Shown in pieces: positions 55,201-64,000 of a DNA stretch of 64,000 nucleotides (its first letter is position 1; every line of letters begins with the position of its first letter). Origin of the DNA: Pyropia haitanensis. Lineage: Eukaryota; Rhodophyta; Bangiophyceae; Bangiales; Bangiaceae. The stretch is from assembly GCA_008729055.1 (NCBI GenBank), contig SDUX01000002.1:4119874-4183873 (forward strand), read 5' to 3'. Under the pieces are notes generated by a model that did not search any database, was not told where the DNA came from, and was given only the letters and a program-made list of their open reading frames with translations. A program made the position numbers and the translations under genes.

Positions 55201-58200
55201 CGGCCGCGATCGCAGCGTGGCTGTCTCCGTCTCTGTCTCCGCCGCTGTCACCGCCGCACGGTGACGCTGCGGCCGCTGCCACGGCCGGTACGTCCAGCGT
55301 GTCCACCGCTTCCGCTATCGGCGCTGCCGCCGCCGCAGCCGTTGCCGCTGACTTGACCGCCGCCGAGTCTCTTGCCGCTGGTACGGCCAGTTACGCAGCC
55401 GTGAGTGCTGCCGCCGTCGCTGTCGCTGCCGCTGCTGCTGCCGCTGTCGTGTCGTAGCATGGTAGTGTCTCATCGCGACACCCGCTGCCGACGGCGCGGG
55501 CTCGTCGGGTTGGTCGGGCGTTGGTTGGGGGTGCTGCGATGACATGGATGCTCCTAGCACGCCGGCACGATGCCGCGTTTGCTGTCGGCACCCCTGTTGC
55601 TATCTGCATCTGGCGACCATCGGCAGGACGTGACGAGTTTGCTGGCTGTGGGCGGTCCCACGGCACGACTGCGTGCCGTAGCGTGCATCACTGCTTCCAC
55701 ACTCGTCGCAGCCGCCGAGCACGGCTGCCGCTGAGCTGCCCCTTCCTCGGACTGTTCATCTCTGGGTGCCCATCCCCCCCGCTCGGTTGCTGACAACCAA
55801 AGGTGGTCGGCTGCGTGCGTCGTGGGCGTGGTCGGGACGCTGGATCGCCGGCACGTCGCCGCTTCCGCCGACTCCATGGCCGCCTCTGTCGGAGCTGCAG
55901 CTGGCCGTGCCCGCTCGCGCTGCCAGTGCCGCGGCCGCAAGAGCTTTTTGGGGCGAGAGCGTCGCTGCAGCTGCCGAGGTCAACTCTGCCGCCGCTGCAG
56001 CCGCTGCTGCAGCTGCCGCCACCGCTCCCACTCTGTGCGAGCGTTCCCGCTCCTGTCCGCAGCCGACTATCGGCATGTGAGGTCGCTGGCCATGTGTGAG
56101 AGGCGGTGATTGGCGCGCCCCTCGGTGCGGACTGTGCTGCATCCCGGAAGTTTGTGACATTGCTCCGGTTTGGCCCCCCCCCCCCTCCTCGCTTACGGCG
56201 TTTGCTCTTTGCCACCAGCGGCCCCATCGTCGAGGTGAGTTGTTTCCTTCTTGTTGTTGGGCCGCTGCGGTGGCTGGCCGCTGTCGCGGCCGCAGCCGCT
56301 GCCTCAGCTGCTGCCTCAGCCACCGCCAATGGCTTCGTCGCTGCCACCTCGACAATGTCCGTCGCCGCCACTGTCGGGTTGGGCGGTCTCTGGCGCGGCC
56401 ACCACCGCCGCTTTTGTCGCAGCCGCTACCGCAGCCGCGACCGACGCCGGTGCGCTGTGTTGACCGTCGCCGTGGTGTCTCGCGAGGGCGCCGCCGCTGC
56501 GGCAGTCGCGGCTACCGCTGCTGCGACTGTCGCTGCCACCGTCGCTGCCGCTGCTGCGGTCGCCGCCGCTGCCGTTGTTCCTGGCGTCGCCGCTGTCGCT
56601 GGAGCTGCTGTCAACGCTGCCGCTGTTGCTGCCGCCGCCGCGGCTTGTGTTGCTGTCGTCGCTGCGGCTGCTGCCGCTGCCTCGGTCGCAGTCGTAGACA
56701 GCGCCGTTGACCCTGTCGCTTCCGCTGCAGTGGCGGCTGTTTGTGCCGCCGCCGTGTCCGTGTTGCTGCCGCCGCCGCTGCCCCTGTCGCTGCCACCGCC
56801 GCTGCCCCTGTCGCTGCCACCGCCGCGGCATCTGTCGCTGCCGCGGCCGCTGCCGCCTTCGTGGTCGCCTTTGCTACCACGGTTGCTGTTATTGCGTCAG
56901 CAGCAGTCGCTGCCGGCCATTGCGGTCGCGGCCGTGGCCGCCGCCGCTGTTGCTACCGACTCCGTTTTTTTCACGGCCGCCGCTCCAGACTCTGTGTTGC
57001 TGGCAGCGCCGCGGCGTGTGGCACGGTGGCCGTCGCGATCTGCGGCGTTTGTTGTGATTGACGCTTCGGCGTCAGTTCCTGTCACCGCCGCGGCCGGTGT
57101 CGCGGCCACGGCCCCTGCCTGTGCTTCGGCGTAAGTCGCTGTTTTTTTTTGCTGCCACTGCCGCGGCGTCTGTCGCTGTGCCCTACACGGCGGGCTGCAT
57201 TTGTGGTAGCCGCGGCCGCGGCGTACTGGACCATCGCAGCCGCCGCAGCCGTCGCGGGCGCTCCTGCTGCCGCTCGCTGTAGCTACCATCGTTTTGGCGT
57301 CTCCCTGCCGCCTGCAGTATGTCTGTGGCTCCGGCCGGGGCGGCTTATGTTGTTGCTTCTGCCGCGGCGTCTGTTGCTGTTGCCACCGCTGCTGCTGTCG
57401 CGGCCGCGTTCGCGGTGAGTGGCGTTTGCCGGGACTGGCAGCGTGGCGTATGTCGCTGCCGCTACCGCTGCCGCTTTCACAGCCGCTGTCGCGGCCGTTA
57501 CCGCCGCCATTGCGGTCGCGGCCGTGACCGCCGCCGCAGTTGCTGCCGACACCGCTGCTGTTGACACCGCCGCCGCGGCGGCGTCTGCCGCTGCCGCTGC
57601 AGCTGCAATTGTCGCGGCCCCCGCCACTGCCTCTGCCGCTGCCGCCGCTGCGGCCGATGTCGCGTCGGCCGCTGCGGCGATGGTGTCTTCTGTCGCCGTG
57701 AGTGTGGCCGCTGCCCGCGCCGCAGTTATGGTCGCTGCCACCATCGCAGCGGCTGTGGCCGCCACCGCAGCGGCCTCCGTCGCTGCCGCCGCCGCCGCCT
57801 TTGTTGCGGCCGCCTCTTTGGGCTCTGTAGCTGCGGCCGCGGCGGCGTTTGTCGTGCCGGCGCCGGGGCGTTTGTCGCCGCCGCCGCGCGGCCGCTGCCC
57901 CGGCAGCCGCCGCAACGGGCGACGTCTGTACTGTCGCGGCCACTGCGTCACTCGCTGCCGCTGCCGCTGCCGCCGCCGTTGTCGCTTCGACTGCCATTGG
58001 CGCTGTCGTTACCGATGCTGCGCTGTCTATCGCTGCCGCCGCGTCCGCCTCTGTCGCGGCCACCGCTGCTGCCGCTGTCTTTGCTGCCACTGCGAAGCGT
58101 TGTTCCTGCCGCCGCCGCAGCCTCCGTCGCGGCCGTGTCTTCGGCGTCTTTGGCTGCCGCTGCTGCGTCTCTAGCTGCTGGCGCGCGGCGGTTTTTGCGT

Positions 58201-59900
58201 CAACCATCGTGATGGGCGCAGTCTATTGCTGCTGCCGCTGCGGCTGTTGTGGCTGGCGCCACTTGGGACTCATTCGCTGTCGTTGCTGCTGTCACAGTCG
58301 CAGCCGCCATGGTTGCTGGAGTGGCTGCCGCTGCCGCGGCCTCTGTTGACACTGCTGCCGCTGCCGCCGCCGCGGCCGCTGTCGCTGTCGCCGTCGCGGA
58401 CTGTGTCGTCACTGCTACCTCAGCCACGACCACGACGTGTGGTGTTGCCACCGCCGCGGCGCCTGTCGCAGCCGCCGCTGCGGCTTCTGTCGCCGCCGCT
58501 GCGCGGCAGCTGACGCGGAAGCTGTAGCTATGAGATGCCTTGGCCACGGCCGCCGCAACAGCCACTGTCTTTGCTGCCCTCGAGGCGATCGTCGCGGTCC
58601 GTATCGCTGCCGATGTCGCGGCCCCTGCCGCTGCTTTTGTTGCGGCGCCGCCGCATCTGTCGGTGACCCTGCCGCTGCCATTGTCACGGCCACCGCCGTG
58701 AGCGCTGTCGTTGCAGCTTCAACAGCCTTAAGCGCTGCCGCTGCCACTGCTGCTGTCTCGGCTACTGTTGTTGCCGTCGTCGTTGCCACCACGGCGGCCT
58801 CTGTCGCAATGGCTGCCGCTGCCACTGCCGCGGCTACTGCGGCTGTCGCTGCCGCTACCGCTGCGGCTGTCGCAGCCGCCGCCTCGACTGCAGTGACCGC
58901 CTCGGCTGCTGCGTCTGTCGCTGCCGCCGCCGCAACCATTGGCGCGGCCGTCGCCTTTGCCGCAGTTGCTGCCGCCGCCGGGGGGGATGTCCATGTCGCC
59001 GCCGCGGCTGTTGTCGTGGCAGCCATCGCGGTGCGTGCTGTCCATTGCTGCCGCCGCTGCGACATTTGTCGCTGCCGCTACCGTGGTGTCTGCCGCTGCC
59101 GCTGTCGGTACCGCCGCCGCAACCTCTGCCTTGATGGTTGTGGCTGCCGTCGCCGCGGCGTGTGTCGCCGCCGCGGCCGCTGTCGCTGCTACGGTTGGGG
59201 TGTGTGCCCGCTGTCGCGGCCGCCGGCGATGCCTCTGTGTCACTCAGCACCACGGCTTTCTCCAATGCCGCCACTAAGTGTCTCGCACTGCGGCCTTTGC
59301 GGCGCCTGCCGCGGCCGCCGCCGCGGCGTCGATTGCTGGCGGGTGGCCTCATGCGCGACCGCCGCCGCGGTCGCCGTCGCGGCCGAACCGCAGACGCTGT
59401 CGCGGCCACCGTAGCTGCCTCCGTTGCTCCCGCAGCCACGGCATGTGTCGCTGCCGCTGCTGCTGCAACTGTAGCGGCCTCTACCGTCAATGCAGTCGTT
59501 GCGACGGCGGCGGCCTTTGGCGCCGGTGCTGACGCCGCGGGTGTTGTGGTCGCCGCCGCCGCTGCCGTCGTTGCGACGGTCGCGGCGTCTGTCACTGCCG
59601 CTGCGGCCGCCTCTGCCGCTGTCGCGTCCGCGGCCGCTGCCGCTATGGGCGTACGCTGCCGCGTACACTGCCTCTGCCGCTGTCGGTGCCGTTGTCGCAG
59701 CCGTCGCCGTGGCCGCGGGTCCTGCCGCAGCCTCAGCGGCGGCCGCCACGCGCTCTGCAGCTGCCGTTGCGCACCGCTTGCAATGCACAACGCCCTCCGC
59801 TCGTTCTGGCGCCGGCCCCGTCGCGAGCCGGACCTGGACGCAGTGGCAGCGGTGTCGCTGCAGTGGTTACGGCGGCTGTGGCAACTGCGGCGACCGCGAC
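55200..59900. repeat. GCN-type low-complexity array
   Basis: This is dominated by GCT, GCC and GTC triplets, with recurrent CTGTCGCTGCCGC and GCGGCGTCTGTCGCTG words and local exact tandem copies (for example a 24-bp unit repeated near 56760-56815). Translations on both strands give mainly Ala, Thr and Val or Arg/Ser runs. I could not establish one fixed period. It looks like a degenerate microsatellite or satellite and not a gene. Confidence 0.6.
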
Positions 59901-59999
59901 GGCGGTGGCGGAGACTGTCAGTGGACACTGAGGTATGGTGCAGCGCCTTCCACGCCGCGGCCGCCGAGGCCGTGGCCGCGGCCGTTGGTGGTGCGCCCG

Positions 60000-61750
60000 C
60001 CATGGAGTGGCTCTGCGGCGCAGCCGGCGACGCGTTGTGCGCTCCCGTCAGTGTGGCGGCCGCAGAGGCGCTCGGCGTTGCCCCTGGCGTCGTGCCTGTG
60101 GCTGTGGCTGTCGCCGTTGGAGCCGCCGCGACGCCCGGCGCCGCCATCGGCGCTGTGGCCACCGTGAGGTGGATCGGCGTCGCGGCCACTGTGGGACGGA
60201 TCAGCGTCGCGGCCGCCCTGGGACGGATCGGTGACGCGGCCGCCGGGGCCGGCGCGCACAGCCGGCGGCGACGCGGCCACCGAGGCGCTGCCGGCCTCTG
60301 TCGGATGTGTGGCCGCCAAGGGGCACGTTTGCGTAGCGGGCGCTGAGGCCCTGGGCGCGGCCGTCGGCGTCGCCGCTGCCGTGGGGCGCATCGCTGCCTG
60401 CCCGGCGCGGACGCGCCGCGTGGCGCCATCGGCGTTGCCACAGTTCTGGGGCGGATCGTGACGTACCCGCTGGCGTGGGGCCCGCCGTGGGCGTGCTCGC
60501 CGCCAAGGCGCTCGACGACGCCGTCGACGTCGCCGCCGTCGGGGGGCAGATCGCCGCTGGCCCGCTGCCGAGACGCTGGGCGCCGCAGTCGGCGTTCCCG
60601 TCGCTGTGCGGCGCGCCGCCGGCCTGCCCATCATCGTGTCGCATGGCGCTGCCGTCGGCGTCGCCGCCGTCTGCGGGCGGGTCGCCGCCACCTTGCCGGC
60701 GTAATCCTGGGCGCGCTTGTCGGCGTCGTTGCCGTCGTGGGGCGCGTCGCCGCCGTGCCCATGGCTGTCGCGCCGGGCACCTCTGTCGGCGTTGACGCCG
60801 CCGTGGGGCGGATCGCAGACTACCAGTCTGACGCGGCGGACACTGCCGTTGACGCCGCCGCCGTCGTGCTTTGGATTGCCGACTGCCCGTCACCGTCGCC
60901 GTCGCCGCCGTTGTCGGGCACGCCACCGGCGCGGCCGCCGTCGTGGCGCTGGGTGCCACCGTCGGCGTCTCCGCCGCCAAGGGGGCGGGGTTGCTGCCGG
61001 CCCGCCGTTGTGGCTCTGCGTGCCGCCGTCGACGTCGTCGCTGTCGTGGCGCGTGGTGCCGCCGTCGGTGCCGTCGCCGCACGGGAGCGTGTCGCCGGCG
61101 TGGCCGCCGTTGTGGCGCTTGTCGCCGCCGTGGGCGTAGCCGTTGCTGTAGGGCGCGGCGCCGGCGTGGCCGCCGTCGCGGCGCTGGGCGCCGCCGGACG
61201 CTGCCTTTGTCATTGCAGTCGTCGTGGGTCGCGCTGCTGGCGTGCCCGCTGTCGTGGCGCTTGGCGCCGCCGTTGGTCGTTGTCGCCGCCGGGGTGGGAG
61301 TTCACCGCCGGCCGGCTGAGCAGACGCCTGGCGCCGTCGTCGGCGTCTCCGCCACCAGACGGCGGATGTCTGGCCTGCCGGCTGCCGAGGGGCCGCGCGC
61401 CGCCGACGGCGCCTCTGGCGTCGTGGGGCGCGCCGCCGGCGTGCCAGCCATTGTGGCGCTAGGCGCCGCCGTCGTCGTCACCGCCGTCTGCGTATCGGAC
61501 GTTGTGGGCCGCGCCGCCGGCGTGCCCGCCGTCAAGGCGCTGGGCGCCGCCGTCGGCGTTGCCGCAGTTTTTGAGCGAGGTGCCAGCGTGCCCGCCGTCG
61601 TGGCGCTGGGCGCCGTCGTCAGCGTCGCCGCCGTTGGCGTCGTTCCCGTCATCGTAGCCGCCTTTGTAGGCTGCGCCGCCGGCGTGCATGCCGTCGGATC
61701 GCCGCCTTTGTGGAGCGCGGACGCCGGCGTCGTGCGTGTCGCTGGCGCGG
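60000..61750. repeat. degenerate repeat of about 66 bp
   Basis: The words GTGGCGCTGGGCGCCGCC, GTCGGCGTCGCCGCC and GGCGTGCCCGCCGTC recur in order, mostly 63-69 bp apart with some 81-bp steps (for example between about 61453 and 61535, then 61598). At 60165-60250 a 27-bp unit beginning GGATC is repeated three times (60171, 60198, 60225). The unit length is often a multiple of three, so frames show repeated peptides such as VALGAAVGV, but the same holds on the other strand and there is no start or domain. Confidence 0.65.
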
Positions 61751-64000
61751 CTGCAGAGGCTCTGCGCGTGCCCGTCAGTGCGGTGGTCGTCGTGGGGCGA
61801 ACTCGACGCGCCACCACGGGCGTGGCGGCTGCGGACGCGGCGCTGCCAGAGGGCGCGGCCGATTGAGCCACGCCGCCGCCTGTTGGCGGCCGCGGTTGAC
61901 GACACGCCCGTGAGCGGGGAAGCCACAGACGCGCGGGCGGCGGCGTCTGACACCGCGGCCGCGCCCCACCCACCTGCCGTTGCTTCCGGGCCGGCGGCGG
62001 CCGTCACGGAGTGCCTCCGCCCGACGGGGAATCGATGGCACCCGTGGCGGCGGTAGTGCCCACCGGGTCGGCGGCGCCCGCGCCAGTGGCGGCGGCGGCG
62101 GTGGCGACGGCGCCCTCCTCTTCCCCCGTCGCCGACGGGGTGGTACCCATCACCCCAACGGTGGCGTCTACGAACGTGAGAGCAACTCCCTGCACAGCGG
62201 CGGTGGCGCTGGTTGCGGTCGTGGCTGCCGCCGCCGCCTTGTGCTGGGCGGCGGATACCAGCTGCGGCGCCGGCGGCCACAGTGGCAATGGCGTCGGCGG
62301 CCGCGTCGGCGGCCTCAATGTCGTTTCTTTGTTGCTATCATGACGGCTTGGTGGAGCTGTGAGTGGCGGCGGCGACCTCTGGCGATTCCAGCTTGCGGGA
62401 CCGTGTGGCGATGGGGTTGGTCAGCCGCCTGCGCGCCGCTGCTGACGCCGCAGCCGCGTACCCTTCAAGCACCCCCCCCCGCCCCCCTCGCCTCCATCTT
62501 TGGCGTGCGCGCGACTTGCTGCCGCCGGGGTCTGCTTACCCTGCCGCGCTATCGGTTGCCACAGCGCGGTGTGCGCGGATCTCGACCGCAGGTCAAGGTG
62601 AGATACACGACGCGGACCGCCGCTGCCGCTGCCCCGCGTCAACCTCTGCGGCGTCTATGTTTGCTGCTGCTGCCGCCGCCGCCGCCGCTGCTGCTGCTGA
62701 GACCGCAGCGGCCACTTCATGTTGCTCACTCCCCCCCTGGACGCGGTCCGCCCACTCTTGCCGCTGGCAAAGCTCCCAGGGGGGGGGGAAGTGGCCCGCG
62801 CGCGGAGGGGTATGCTCCGTCACCGCAACGGGCGCCGGGTGTACTTTTTGCCGCTGCGACTGCGGTTGCTGTCGCCGCTGCCGAGGCGGCGACCGCCGCT
62901 GTTGGCGTTGCCGTTGCCACGGCCGTCACGTTGTCGAGCGCCCACCCCCTCCCGCCCCCCCGACGGCGACCCGTGCCATGATTATCGTCCGTGGATGTCG
63001 TGCAGCAGCGGGCGTGGATGGGCTGTCGGACGCCGTGCGCCCTCTGCGCCACCGTGACCTTCTCTGCTGGCCATTTTTTTGTGGTGGGCAGCGGTGAAAG
63101 GGGGGGTGGCATGGCACAGTACCACAAGGGGTGGGGGACCGCCGCACCCGTCCCGGCCGCCGCTCCCACTGCCACCGTCGCTGTCGCACTTGCGCTGGGC
63201 GTTGCTGCAGCTGGGGCCGCCACAGCTGTCACCGCTGCGTGCGCCACTCGCAGCCATCCCGGATGGCTATTTGTTCCCACCCCCCTCCCCCCCCGCCCGC
63301 TGCCGGCCGCCCCGTTTTTTAGTCTGTGTATGCAGAGGACGGGTAGGAGCGGGACGGCACGGCGGCGCCTGCTGCAGCCGCCTTCGCCGCTACTGCCGCC
63401 GCTGAGGCCACAGACGCTGCGTGTGTACGGCGTCGGATGGTGGCCAAGGTGACGGCGCCCGTTGTGGACGGGGGCGTCGGACGTGGGTGCAAGGGCTGGC
63501 GTGGCCGTGGTGGCGGCGGCCACTGGCGATGACGAGCTGCTGGCCGCAGCCACAGCGGCCACGACCGCCCCCCGCGCGCCGTGCATCCCCACACGCGCGG
63601 GTGTGCCAATCGGGCGTGCGCGGCTTCCATTGGCCGGCCGTGGTAGCGGGGGGGTGGGCGGGGGGGGGGTGTGGGATGTCGAGAAGACGTGGGGGAACGG
63701 TCCGCGTCCCTCTGCCAGCCTGCCGGTGCGGGTGCCGCCGGCGGCGGCCGCCTCGCCACCGCCACCCGCCTCGCCCAGGGATGGGGGAGTGTTGGCAACG
63801 GTGTGGCGTCGCGGTCACGGGCCGTGCTTGGAAACAACGGGCTACCTGGGACCCCAGTCGGTGGCACGTGGCGCCGCCACCGCCCGGCGCCGCCGTCGCC
63901 GGCGGCCGCACCCACCGCGTCGCCCGTGCGCGCGGACACGCCCACGCGCACACACCCACACGCCATCGGCGCCACAGGCAGCAAAAGCGAAAACAAGAAA
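61751..64000. other. GC-rich sequence without recognised genes
   Basis: Composition is slightly more even than in the arrays, with open frames on both strands. None shows a domain, a signal peptide or phase-matched splice sites. The window ends inside this region, so a gene beginning or ending beyond it cannot be excluded. Confidence 0.4.

Overview
This window is nuclear DNA of a eukaryote with an extremely GC-rich genome. The evidence is genes interrupted by short GT-AG introns of about 200-460 nt, a mitochondrial-type acyl-CoA dehydrogenase, a vesicle-trafficking VPS45, a FEN1 with a PCNA-binding tail, C2H2 zinc fingers, almost exclusive G/C at third codon positions, and long poly-C/poly-G tracts. 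Together with few and short introns and alanine/glycine-rich proteins, this resembles bangiophycean red algae (Porphyra/Pyropia type). That assignment is inference from style; no diagnostic gene proves it, and other GC-rich protists remain possible.

Layout. 0.1-2.4 kb holds repeats: two 166-bp direct repeats, a 310-bp-spaced duplicate, a roughly 67-bp tandem array and a hairpin element. 3.2-38.2 kb is the gene-bearing part with ten supported genes. They are a three-exon secreted protein of unknown family (+), FEN1 (-), then after 9 kb of homopolymer-rich DNA a seven-finger C2H2 protein (+), a three-exon beta-rich protein (-), a condensation-like acyltransferase (+), VPS45 (+), a WRN-like RecQ helicase (+), a secreted FG-GAP/UnbV protein (+), a short/branched-chain acyl-CoA dehydrogenase (+) and a trypsin-fold protein that has lost two catalytic residues (-). 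From 38.2 kb to the end I find no credible gene. That part contains a roughly 53-bp satellite (about 40.3-48.06 kb), a GCN-type low-complexity array (about 55.2-59.9 kb) and a roughly 66-bp repeat (about 60.0-61.75 kb).

The genes are functionally unrelated and independently oriented. FEN1 and the RecQ helicase are both genome-maintenance proteins but lie 22 kb apart, and no operon-like or cluster logic is visible. Open reading frames over 1,000 codons occur on both strands in the low-complexity parts; they arise because stop codons are rare at this base composition, and I do not treat them as genes.

I do not see a convincing new multi-gene system. The most notable observations are the catalytically disabled protease homologue, a zinc finger whose cysteine pair is split by a 31-residue insert, the 53-bp satellite with an internal 3.94-kb-spaced duplication, and a probable poly-C frameshift at the start of the acyltransferase.
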